Assembly (NCBI GenBank): GCA_002068775.1
Contig: MWAX01000136.1
Location: 1-9,083 of the forward strand
Reading direction: 5' to 3'
Origin: Actinobacteria bacterium ADurb.Bin346
GTDB taxonomy: Bacteria > Actinomycetota > Humimicrobiia > Humimicrobiales > Humimicrobiaceae
DNA length: 9,083 nt
Under the pieces are notes generated by a model, which worked only from the letters and a program-made list of their open reading frames with translations, had not been told where the DNA came from and searched no databases. Below, piece after piece: positions 1-5,853 of the stretch. The translations under genes were made by a program, and so were the position numbers. The first letter of the stretch is position 1. Every line of letters begins with the position of its first letter.

Positions 1-95
1 GAACTGTAATAGTTTCTACATCAAGAGGAGTTATGACAGGCAGGAAAGCCAGAGAGCTTGGTATTGGCGGCGAAGTGATTTGTTATATCTGGTAA
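1..95 (+). CDS. rpsH: 30S ribosomal protein S8, C-terminal end (partial)
   Basis: Only the last 30 complete codons are present, read from base 3 to the TAA at 93-95. The peptide contains STSRGVMTGRKARELGIGG and ends in EVICYIW, the highly conserved C-terminal signature of S8, including the S-T-S-x-G-V-M-T rRNA-binding segment. S8 is a primary 16S rRNA-binding protein of the small-subunit platform, and in several bacteria it is the translational repressor of the spc operon. Its position directly upstream of rplF is the standard spc order. The start and any operator lie outside the window, so autoregulation cannot be judged here. Confidence 0.96.
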   Translation, partial: TVIVSTSRGVMTGRKARELGIGGEVICYIW

Positions 96-146
96 TATAA
101 TTAATTATTTTCTTTTAAGATTTTTCATATTGGAGGGGGTTTAAAG

Positions 147-701
147 TTGTCCAGAGTAGGCAAAAGACCTATTTCAATTCCTTCTGGAGTTGAGATAAAT
201 ATAAACGATAACAATGTGACAGTAAAGGGAAAGCTCGGTGAAATGTCCCAGGCTGTCGATAAAAACATAAGACTGGAAATAAAAGATAATGAAATGCTGC
301 TTTCGCCCATTATTGACAATGCAAAGGCAGGAGCAAAGCATGGGCTTTACAGAAACCTTTTAAGCAATATGGTGACAGGCGTAAGCAGTGGTTTTGAAAA
401 AACATTAAAGATCGTTGGAGTCGGCTACAGGGCAAGTAAAAAAGGTGAGGATCTTGAAATACTTGTCGGTTATTCAAACCCGGTGATTTTTAAGAAACCT
501 GAAGATATTTCTTTTGACCTCCCGGACAACACCACTATTGTTGTCAAAGGTATTGACAAACAGAGAGTCGGCCAGGTTGCTTCACAGATAAGGGATTTGC
601 GTAAGCCTGAACCATATAAAGGAAAGGGCATCAGGTATGCAAATGAAGTGGTGCGAAAGAAAGCCGGGAAAGCAGCTTCATCAAGTAAGGGCGGAAAATA
701 A
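147..701 (+). CDS. rplF: 50S ribosomal protein L6
   Basis: This 184-residue protein has the usual length of bacterial L6 (about 178-184). L6 binds 23S rRNA near the GTPase-associated region and the sarcin-ricin loop. It consists of two related domains; residues 154-162 read PEPYKGKGI, the family signature, and the following residues (IRYANEVVRKKAGK) are the conserved C-terminal segment. The start is TTG: MSRVGKRPI matches the invariant L6 N-terminus, and GGAGGGGG (132-139) sits 7 bases upstream. No ATG would give this N-terminus. The tail after residue 175 is a short Ser/Gly/Lys extension. It lies 51 bases after rpsH and 11 bases before rplR in the same transcription unit. Confidence 0.98.
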   Translation: MSRVGKRPISIPSGVEININDNNVTVKGKLGEMSQAVDKNIRLEIKDNEMLLSPIIDNAKAGAKHGLYRNLLSNMVTGVSSGFEKTLKIVGVGYRASKKGEDLEILVGYSNPVIFKKPEDISFDLPDNTTIVVKGIDKQRVGQVASQIRDLRKPEPYKGKGIRYANEVVRKKAGKAASSSKGGK

Positions 702-712
702 GGAGTTTATGC

Positions 713-1072
713 ATGAAAACCAGAGAACAGTTAAAAGATAGAAGTTACAGACGAAAATCAAGAGTTACCATTAAAGTAAGCGCAAACAGAAACAGACATA
801 TTTTATATGTATACAGGTCAAATAAATACATTTATGCCCAGATAGTCGATGTATCTGGAAGAACAATAGTCGGCATTTCGAGCAAAAATATAGAAACACC
901 TGCAGATGCAAAAGGTAAAATAGATATTAGCTTTAAAACCGGAAAACTGCTCGCAGAAAAAGCTAAAGCCAGGAAAATAAGCGAGATAGTATTCAACAGA
1001 GGGTGCTACAGATACCACGGCAGGATAAAAGCGCTTGCCCAGGGTGCAAGAGAGGGCGGATTGAAGTTTTAA
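713..1072 (+). CDS. rplR: 50S ribosomal protein L18
   Basis: This 119-residue protein has the normal length for L18, which binds 5S rRNA and anchors it in the central protuberance of the large subunit. The basic N-terminus (about residues 1-25) is followed by the conserved core (RHILYVYRSNKYIYAQIVD) and the C-terminal signature VFNRGCYRYHGRIKALAQGA. The family usually has V-F-D-R-G-G-Y at this point; here it is N-R-G-C-Y, a mild change. The ATG at 713 is preceded by AAGGAG at 700-705, which overlaps the rplF stop codon, so translation is probably coupled to rplF. Confidence 0.98.
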   Translation: MKTREQLKDRSYRRKSRVTIKVSANRNRHILYVYRSNKYIYAQIVDVSGRTIVGISSKNIETPADAKGKIDISFKTGKLLAEKAKARKISEIVFNRGCYRYHGRIKALAQGAREGGLKF

Positions 1073-1133
1073 TTTTATTTGTTTAAATATTTTATTTTCA
1101 GGTCAATCAGGAGATTACCAGTTTTATTACTAA

Positions 1134-1139
1134 GGAGGG
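1134..1139 (+). promoter_or_regulatory. Shine-Dalgarno sequence that fixes the rpsE start
   Basis: AAGGAGGG spans 1132-1139 and is one of the strongest ribosome-binding sites in the window. It lies 5 bases before GTG at 1145. The reading frame stays open upstream to a TTG at 1079, but that codon has no Shine-Dalgarno sequence, so this site decides for the GTG start. Confidence 0.85.
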
Positions 1140-1144
1140 AAATA

Positions 1145-1639
1145 GTGCCGGAATTTTCTACAGCAGAGGAATATTCTGAGAAAGTCATTAAAATAAACAG
1201 GGTTGCAAAAGTTGTCAAAGGCGGCCGCAGATTCAGTTTCAGCGCACTTGTTGCAGTCGGGAATATGAATGGAAAAATCGGAGTCGGTTTTGGAAAAGCA
1301 AATGAAGTTTCCATTGCAATACAGAAAGCAATAAATGCAGCAAAAAAGAATCTTTTTGAGGTACCGCTTGTATCAGGTACTATACCCTATGAGATAAATG
1401 CGCGTTATGGTGCAGGGCATGTATTCATGAAGCCGGCATCACAGGGAACCGGTGTAATCGCCGGCGGCGCTGTAAGAGCAATTATGGAGCTTGCCGGTGT
1501 CAGGGATATACTGACAAAATCTCTCGGCAGTCCAAACGCAATGAGCATTGTCAATGCAACAATAAGCGGACTTAAAACCTTAAAGACAAAGGATGAGATA
1601 TTGTCAAACAAGCTTGTTAATGAAAGAAGCGTCAACTGA
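1145..1639 (+). CDS. rpsE: 30S ribosomal protein S5
   Basis: S5 is a small-subunit protein near the mRNA entry site, important for decoding accuracy and mRNA unwinding. From the GTG at 1145 the protein has 164 residues, the usual S5 length. The N-terminal double-stranded-RNA-binding domain (about residues 9-75) contains KVVKGGRRFSFSALVAVGN and GKIGVGFGKANEV. The C-terminal domain contains GTGVIAGGAVRAIMELAGV and SLGSPNAMSIVNAT. The open frame reaches a TTG at 1079, adding 22 residues (MFKYFIFRSIRR...) that do not resemble S5 and lack a ribosome-binding site, so I reject that longer form. The gap to rplO is only 50 bases, with no rpmD in between. Confidence 0.97.
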   Translation: MPEFSTAEEYSEKVIKINRVAKVVKGGRRFSFSALVAVGNMNGKIGVGFGKANEVSIAIQKAINAAKKNLFEVPLVSGTIPYEINARYGAGHVFMKPASQGTGVIAGGAVRAIMELAGVRDILTKSLGSPNAMSIVNATISGLKTLKTKDEILSNKLVNERSVN

Positions 1640-1689
1640 AAGGAATAATTGTTTTCGCAATATTTTTTAGTGTTTGAAAGGAGACGATT

Positions 1690-2148
1690 TTGAGGCTCTG
1701 TGATATTAAGCCAAATATAAGTTCATTAAAGAAAAGAAAAAGAGTGGGCAGGGGAAACAGTTCCGGCCATGGGACAACTTCAGGAAGAGGCTCAAAAGGC
1801 CAGAAGTCACGTTCCGGTGCAAAAATCCGTCCTGGTTTTGAAGGCGGACAGATGCCCATGTCAAGGAGGATACCGCATCTGCGCGGATTTAAAAATACCA
1901 GGAAAAAAGAGTTCAATATAATTAATATCAGCAAACTGGATAAATTCAATGATGGAGATGTTATAGACTTTGAACTGCTTGCTTCAAAAGGGTTAATAAT
2001 GAAAGAGAACAGCCCTTTAAAGATTCTTGGAAACGGAAGTATATCTAAGAAAATAACTGTAAAAGCGGATTACTTCAGTACAAGCGCCATTAAAAAAATA
2101 CAGGATGCAGGCGGCACAGCAGAAGTGGTCGCAACAATAAAGAAATAA
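1690..2148 (+). CDS. rplO: 50S ribosomal protein L15
   Basis: L15 is an assembly protein that binds 23S rRNA late in 50S maturation. The 152-residue length is normal. The N-terminus MRLCDIKPN is followed by the Gly/Arg-rich extension RVGRGNSSGHGTTSGRGSKG (about 18-37) and by KIRPGFEGGQMP, all typical of the family. The C-terminal part (residues about 122-148) carries the conserved FSTSAIKKIQDAGG segment. The start is TTG at 1690, with GGAG at 1680-1683, 6 bases upstream. It follows rpsE directly, whereas most bacteria have rpmD between the two. secY follows after 32 bases, the standard spc arrangement. Confidence 0.97.
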   Translation: MRLCDIKPNISSLKKRKRVGRGNSSGHGTTSGRGSKGQKSRSGAKIRPGFEGGQMPMSRRIPHLRGFKNTRKKEFNIINISKLDKFNDGDVIDFELLASKGLIMKENSPLKILGNGSISKKITVKADYFSTSAIKKIQDAGGTAEVVATIKK

Positions 2149-2180
2149 CAATTAAATTAGTTTTAAAAAAGGATGACGAT

Positions 2181-3443
2181 ATGTGGCGAGCTATCCTAAA
2201 TGCATTTAGAATAAAAGAAATCAGGAACAGGATACTGTACACTATAGGGATTCTTGCCCTGTACAGGTTTGGAGCCAATATTACTGTACCTGGTGTTGAT
2301 GCCAGTGTCATTACAAAACAGGTTGAGTCAGGGCTGCTTGGAATAGCAGATCTTTTCTCGGGCGGAGCACTGTCGAAATTTGCAGTATTTTCCCTGGGGA
2401 TCATGCCTTATATTACAGCGTCGATTATAATGCAGCTTCTGCAGGTTGTAATACCCAAGCTCGAGCAGCTTGCAAAAGAAGGCGAGACAGGAAGAAGAAG
2501 GATAACGCAGATTTCAAGGTATATGACAACAGGCCTTGCGCTCATACAGTCTATTGCAATGGTTTTTTATTTCAGGAATTTCAACGCCATTCCAAAGTTT
2601 GATGCAATTCATGCCATAATGATAGTACTCACGCTTGTCGCAGGCACCACACTTATAATGTGGCTCGGCGAATTAATAAATATCCACGGAATAGGCAATG
2701 GCATATCCCTGCTTATTTTTGCATCAATTGTTTCCAGAATACCGGGACAATTAGTCAGTCTCTTCAGACTAAAAACTTTAAATATCGTATACATTGTAGT
2801 TATTGCAGCACTGGCAGTGGGTATTATTATGGGAATCATTGAAATGCAGCAGGGAGAGCGGAGAATACCTGTGCAGTATGCCAAGAGGATAGTGGGAAGG
2901 AAAGTTTTCGGCGGCCAGAGCACCTATATACCACTTAAAGTCAATCAGGCTGGTGTAATGCCCATTATATTTGCGGTATCACTGCTTCTTTTCCCTGCAA
3001 CGATTGCGCAGTTTACAAGGGTGAGGTGGCTGCAGACCCTTGCGACATCACTATCTCCAAGCGCAGAGGGCAAGATAAATCCGGTGTATGCCATTGTATA
3101 TACTCTGCTTATTATATTCTTTGCATATTTTTATGGCGCAATAACTTTTAATCCAATGGATACAGCTGATAATCTGAGAAGATACGGAGGATTTATACCC
3201 GGTATCAGGCCTGGTAAAAATACGGCAGATTATCTTTCCCATATTTTAAACAGGATAACACTGCCTGGAGCATTTTTTCTGGCATTGATAGCGCTGCTTC
3301 CTGAAATACTGATAACATATGGAAATATACCTTTCAGGTTCGGCGGCACATCCATTCTTATTGCAGTGAGCGTAGCGCTGGAAACAATGAGGCAGCTTGA
3401 ATCCCAGTTAATAATGCGTGATTATGAGGGCTTTTTAAAGTGA
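2181..3443 (+). CDS. secY: Preprotein translocase subunit SecY
   Basis: SecY is the membrane-embedded channel of the Sec translocon; with SecE and SecG it passes unfolded proteins driven by SecA or the ribosome. The 420-residue length and about ten hydrophobic segments fit the family (usually 420-440). Segment 1 lies at about 16-35, and the plug region is LFSGGALSKFAVF at 58-70. The two family signatures are at about 68-87 (AVFSLGIMPYITASIIMQLL) and 160-180 (with GELINIHGIGNGIS). The cytoplasmic loop before the last segments has RYGGFIPGIRPGKNTADYL (334-352), the SecA-interacting C5 loop, and the tail is RQLESQLIMRDYEGFLK. ATG at 2181 has only a weak ribosome-binding site (GGATG at 2171). Its TGA overlaps the adk start. 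Confidence 0.98.
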   Translation: MWRAILNAFRIKEIRNRILYTIGILALYRFGANITVPGVDASVITKQVESGLLGIADLFSGGALSKFAVFSLGIMPYITASIIMQLLQVVIPKLEQLAKEGETGRRRITQISRYMTTGLALIQSIAMVFYFRNFNAIPKFDAIHAIMIVLTLVAGTTLIMWLGELINIHGIGNGISLLIFASIVSRIPGQLVSLFRLKTLNIVYIVVIAALAVGIIMGIIEMQQGERRIPVQYAKRIVGRKVFGGQSTYIPLKVNQAGVMPIIFAVSLLLFPATIAQFTRVRWLQTLATSLSPSAEGKINPVYAIVYTLLIIFFAYFYGAITFNPMDTADNLRRYGGFIPGIRPGKNTADYLSHILNRITLPGAFFLALIALLPEILITYGNIPFRFGGTSILIAVSVALETMRQLESQLIMRDYEGFLK

Positions 3444-4078
3444 GAATAGTGCTTCTTGGAGCGCCTGGAGCCGGTAAGGGGACCCAGGCAAAGAAAATTT
3501 CGGCAAAGTTTGGGATACCCCATATTTCCACTGGTGACATATTACGGAATGAGCTCAAAAACAGTACCGGGCTTGGCAATAAAGCCAGTGAATACATGCA
3601 GGCAGGCAAGCTTGTACCTGATGAATTGATAATAGAAATAATAAAGCACAGGCTTGCAGAAGGAAATACGGGAAATCCTTTCCTTATGGACGGATTCCCA
3701 AGGACGCTTAACCAGGCAATAATGTTTGATAATATGCTGGCATCGATGGGCATAAGCGTTGAAAAGGTCATAAATATTTTTGTGGACAAGGCAGAGCTTG
3801 TAAAAAGGCTTATGGGCAGGAGGATATGCCATAGCTGCGCAGGAGTATGCCATATTGATTTACTGCAGAAAGGCAGTGAAAACAGGTGTCCGATTTGCGG
3901 CGGGGAGCTTTATACAAGAAAAGACGATGCTATAAAAGTAATAAAAGAAAGGCTCCGTGTTTACGAGAATCAGACCAAACCGCTTACAGATTATTATGCA
4001 AAAAAAGGAATTCTCTATAATATTGACGGCAGCGGCACTGAGAATGAGATTACTGAAAGGTTATTGCAGGTTTTATGA
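3440..4078 (+). CDS. adk: Adenylate kinase, zinc-lid type
   Basis: The enzyme catalyses ATP + AMP = 2 ADP in the cytoplasm. The 212 residues contain the P-loop GAPGAGKGTQ (7-16), the AMP-binding ISTGDILR (29-36) and DGFPRT (84-89). The long LID domain carries C130-x2-C133-x16-C150-x2-C153, the four-cysteine zinc site of Gram-positive-type enzymes, then YTRKDD (158-163). Cys137, just after the first cysteine pair, is an additional cysteine where homologs often have tyrosine. The start GTG at 3440 overlaps the secY stop in GTGA, so it is likely translated by re-initiation after secY; no separate Shine-Dalgarno site is obvious. The stop overlaps the map start. The secY-adk-map order is common in Gram-positive-type genomes. 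Confidence 0.98.
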   Translation: MRIVLLGAPGAGKGTQAKKISAKFGIPHISTGDILRNELKNSTGLGNKASEYMQAGKLVPDELIIEIIKHRLAEGNTGNPFLMDGFPRTLNQAIMFDNMLASMGISVEKVINIFVDKAELVKRLMGRRICHSCAGVCHIDLLQKGSENRCPICGGELYTRKDDAIKVIKERLRVYENQTKPLTDYYAKKGILYNIDGSGTENEITERLLQVL

Positions 4079-4839
4079 TAATTTGCAAATCTGCAGACGA
4101 GATCCGTTTAATGCAGAAAGCGGCAGAAATAGTCGCCGAAGTTCTTTTACAACTGGAGAAAAATTTAAAACCAGGTATGCAGACCTCCCATCTGGACAAT
4201 ATTGCAGAAGAGATGATTATAAAAAGAGGTGCGATCCCTGCTTTTAAAGGTTATATGGGAAAACTGAGTAAAAGGCCATATCCGTCGACCATCTGCATTT
4301 CCATTAATGAAGAAGTTGTGCATGGTATTCCGGGTAAAAGAATAATAAGGGAAGGCGATCTTGTGTCTGTTGATGTCGGAGTAAAATATAAGGGGTTTTT
4401 TGGAGACAGCGCGCGCAGTTTTAAAGTGGGGGATGTCGGAAAGACTAAAGAGAGGCTTTATAACGCCACCCTTGATGCACTTAATATAAGCATAGATAAA
4501 TGCTATATAGGGAATCATCTTTCAGATATTTCGAATGCAATTGAAACAAGGGCATCCAGAGATAATTTTTCTGTAGTGAAAGATTTTGTCGGTCACGGCA
4601 TAGGCAAGAAAATGCATGAAGAGCCGCAGATACTCAATTACGGACCTCCCGGGCAGGGTCCTGTGCTTAAAAGAGGGATGGTGCTGGCAATAGAGCCCAT
4701 GATTAATGCGGGCCTCAGTGATGTCCGGATACTGGATGACGGGTGGACAGTTGTAACTGCTGACAGGAAATGCTCATGTCATTTTGAGGACACCATAGCA
4801 ATAACAGAAAAAGGGCCTCTAATATTGACCAGGATTTGA
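4075..4839 (+). CDS. map: Methionine aminopeptidase, type I
   Basis: This metalloprotease removes the initiator methionine from nascent proteins at the ribosomal exit. The 254-residue length fits the short type Ia form, without an N-terminal zinc-finger extension. The five metal ligands of the family are all present: D100 (in LVSVDVGV), D111 (FFGDSA), H174 (FVGHGIG), E207 (AIEPM) and E238 (HFEDTIAI). Their spacing equals that of the E. coli enzyme, shifted by 3. The substrate-side histidine is H83 (VVHGIPG). The ATG at 4075 overlaps the adk TGA in ATGA, indicating coupled translation. A 166-base gap follows before infA. Confidence 0.98.
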   Translation: MIICKSADEIRLMQKAAEIVAEVLLQLEKNLKPGMQTSHLDNIAEEMIIKRGAIPAFKGYMGKLSKRPYPSTICISINEEVVHGIPGKRIIREGDLVSVDVGVKYKGFFGDSARSFKVGDVGKTKERLYNATLDALNISIDKCYIGNHLSDISNAIETRASRDNFSVVKDFVGHGIGKKMHEEPQILNYGPPGQGPVLKRGMVLAIEPMINAGLSDVRILDDGWTVVTADRKCSCHFEDTIAITEKGPLILTRI

Positions 4840-4878
4840 GAAATTTAAAAATTTTGATTGAAGCATATTTGAGAAATT
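4834..4878 (+). repeat. 12-base direct repeat at the map stop codon
   Basis: ATTTGAGAAATT occurs at 4834-4845, overlapping the map TGA, and again at 4867-4878. The starts are 33 bases apart. The copies are exact, but the region is AT-rich, so chance or slippage is possible. No function is assigned. Confidence 0.45.
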
Positions 4879-4898
4879 ATAGACATTTCAGCAATTAT

Positions 4899-4927
4899 TT
4901 GATATCCTACGTGTTTGCGCTTATATA
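4899..4927 (+). promoter_or_regulatory. Candidate sigma-70-type promoter upstream of infA
   Basis: A -35-like TTGATA (4899-4904) is separated by exactly 17 bases from a -10-like TATATA (4922-4927). The -35 box matches TTGACA at 5 of 6 positions and the -10 box matches TATAAT at 4 of 6. Transcription would begin near 4934, about 70 bases before infA. The gap between map and infA is a plausible site for an internal promoter, but similar matches arise by chance in AT-rich DNA. Confidence 0.4.
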
Positions 4928-4961
4928 AGCCATGGCGATTTCTAAAGGCATAGAGCGCAAA
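4914..4961 (+). promoter_or_regulatory. Inverted repeat (possible leader stem-loop) upstream of infA
   Basis: TTTGCGCT (4914-4921) and AGCGCAAA (4954-4961) are perfectly complementary over 8 base pairs. Wobble pairs can extend the stem by about two pairs outside and one inside. The 32-base loop contains the palindrome GCCATGGC (4929-4936). The left arm overlaps the spacer end of the candidate promoter. The structure could form only in transcripts reading through from map. It has no trailing T-run, so it does not look like a terminator. Confidence 0.4.
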
Positions 4962-4962
4962 T

Positions 4963-4990
4963 GATATTGGAAAATTGATATTGGAAAATT
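4963..4990 (+). repeat. Perfect 14-base tandem duplication before the infA ribosome-binding site
   Basis: GATATTGGAAAATT is repeated exactly twice, at 4963-4976 and 4977-4990, ending 2 bases before the Shine-Dalgarno AAGGAGGT. It lies in the untranslated leader of infA. Replication slippage is the simplest origin; a role as a protein-binding or translational-enhancer element is possible but unsupported. Confidence 0.75.
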
Positions 4991-4992
4991 TT

Positions 4993-5000
4993 AAGGAGGT
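4993..5000 (+). promoter_or_regulatory. Full-consensus Shine-Dalgarno sequence of infA
   Basis: AAGGAGGT is a complete complement to the 16S rRNA 3' end. Five bases separate it from the ATT codon at 5006, the same close spacing (4-5 bases) seen before the TTG starts of rpsM and rpsK. It supports ATT as the initiation codon. Confidence 0.85.
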
Positions 5001-5005
5001 TTAAT

Positions 5006-5227
5006 ATTTCTAAGAAAGAAGGCGTAATAGAGGCCGAAGGAACGATTCTTGAGTCATTGCCTAATGCAATGTTTAGGGTTGAGCTCGAAAATGGCCACAA
5101 GGTCCTTGCTCACATTTCCGGTAAAATGAGGATGCATTATATAAAAATATTGCCCGGAGACAAGGTAAGGGTGGAAATTTCGCCCTATGACCTTACAAGG
5201 GGTCGTATTATTTTCAGAAAAAAATAA
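5006..5227 (+). CDS. infA: Translation initiation factor IF-1, with ATT start codon
   Basis: IF-1 is the OB-fold factor that occupies the ribosomal A site during initiation and helps IF-2 and IF-3. Starting at ATT the product is 73 residues, against a usual 72. With methionine in place of the ATT, it reads MSKKEGVIEAEGTI, which is the family N-terminus. It continues with LESLPNAMFRVELENGHKVL, AHISGKMRMHYIKILPGD and SPYDLTRGRIIFR, all classic IF-1 segments. No ATG, GTG or TTG exists in frame between the upstream stop (TGA at 4976-4978) and the conserved N-terminus. The first in-frame start codons of standard type (TTG at 5057, ATG at 5069) fall inside the conserved OB fold. ATT is therefore the best start, barring a base-call error. 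Gene identity is very secure; the start is an inference. Confidence 0.95.
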   Translation: MSKKEGVIEAEGTILESLPNAMFRVELENGHKVLAHISGKMRMHYIKILPGDKVRVEISPYDLTRGRIIFRKK

Positions 5228-5239
5228 AGTTTTTCTCTT

Positions 5240-5273
5240 TGCAACTGTTAATGTTTTTAATAAGAAAGTTGCA
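5240..5273 (+). promoter_or_regulatory. Possible stem-loop between infA and rpmJ
   Basis: TGCAACT (5240-5246) pairs perfectly with AGTTGCA (5267-5273), giving a 7-base-pair stem. A short inner TTAA/TTAA pairing is possible within the 20-base loop. A T-rich stretch follows, but not immediately, so it is a poor terminator. It could be a leader structure for the rpmJ-rpsM-rpsK-rpsD-rpoA-rplQ genes or a processing site. The rest of the 106-base gap is AT-rich and shows no gene. Confidence 0.35.
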
Positions 5274-5333
5274 TTTCACAATTATATTTTTAGTTTTTTA
5301 GTTTTATAGTTATATATTGAAGAGGTATTAAAG

Positions 5334-5447
5334 ATGAAAGTGAAACCATCAGTAAAAAAAATCTGCAGCAGCTGCAGGATTATAAGGAGAGAAGGCAGGG
5401 TTATTGTTATTTGTAAAAATCCCCGACACAAACAGCGACAGGGTTAG
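5334..5447 (+). CDS. rpmJ: 50S ribosomal protein L36, zinc-binding form
   Basis: This 37-residue protein has exactly the usual length of L36, the smallest large-subunit protein, and begins with the family N-terminus MKVKPSVKKIC. It holds a zinc-ribbon site: C11-x2-C14-x12-C27-x4-H32, the C+ form rather than the cysteine-less form that replaces it under zinc limitation. It ends in KNPRHKQRQG, which is typical. The ATG has a modest ribosome-binding site (GAGGT, 5322-5326) 7 bases upstream. Its TAG stop overlaps the Shine-Dalgarno sequence of rpsM (AGGAGGT, 5446-5452), so the two genes are probably translationally coupled. infA-rpmJ-rpsM is the normal bacterial order. Confidence 0.97.
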   Translation: MKVKPSVKKICSSCRIIRREGRVIVICKNPRHKQRQG

Positions 5448-5456
5448 GAGGTCCAG

Positions 5457-5831
5457 TTGGCAAGAATTTCAGGTATTGATATACCAAGAGATAAACACAT
5501 AGTTATTTCACTTACTTATATTTTCGGCATAGGCAAACCCCTTGCCCAAAAAATACTTAAGGATCTTAATATTGAAGAAACCAGGAAGACAAAGGATCTC
5601 ACAGAAGAAGAGGTTGTAAAAATTAGGGCTTATATTGATAACAATTTCAAGGTCGAAGGTGATTTAAGGCGTGAAATCACTCAGAATATTAAAAGGCTTA
5701 TTGAAATAAATTCGTATAGGGGAATAAGACATAAAAGAGGTCTGCCGGTACGCGGGCAGAGGACCCACACTAATGCAAGGACGAGGAAAGGCAGAAAGAG
5801 AGCTGTGGGCATAAAAACAAAGTCAAAGTAA
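5457..5831 (+). CDS. rpsM: 30S ribosomal protein S13
   Basis: S13 sits in the head of the small subunit, forms intersubunit bridges and touches the P-site tRNA with its basic tail. The 124 residues match the family. The N-terminus MARISGIDIPRDKHI, the helix-turn region LTYIFGIGKPLAQKIL (19-34) and the C-terminal signature RGLPVRGQRTHTNARTRKG (94-112) are all conserved. The start is TTG at 5457, chosen because it gives the canonical N-terminus and lies 4 bases after AGGAGGT (5446-5452). The gap from rpmJ is only 9 bases. Confidence 0.98.
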   Translation: MARISGIDIPRDKHIVISLTYIFGIGKPLAQKILKDLNIEETRKTKDLTEEEVVKIRAYIDNNFKVEGDLRREITQNIKRLIEINSYRGIRHKRGLPVRGQRTHTNARTRKGRKRAVGIKTKSK

Positions 5832-5853
5832 GCAAGTTTACCAGGAGGTAATT

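Noticed and set aside
1079..1144. In-frame extension of S5 from a TTG at 1079 (22 extra residues)
   Set aside because: The extension is hydrophobic/basic and unlike any S5 N-terminus, has no ribosome-binding site, and AAGGAGGG clearly serves GTG at 1145.
1640..1670. Possible terminator (ATTG-loop-CAAT followed by T-run) between rpsE and rplO
   Set aside because: The stem is only four base pairs with a six-base loop; too weak, and it would cut the spc operon.
1632..1949. Antisense open frame opposite rplO
   Set aside because: Rich in Pro/Leu/Phe because it is the complement of the Gly/Lys/Arg-rich L15 N-terminus; no promoter or ribosome-binding evidence.
2609..2923. Antisense open frame within secY
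   Set aside because: It covers the complement of secY membrane segments; hydrophobicity there is a by-product of the real gene.
3957..4247. Alternative-frame open frame spanning the adk-map junction
   Set aside because: Both underlying genes are complete with all catalytic residues in their own frames; the alternative product resembles nothing.
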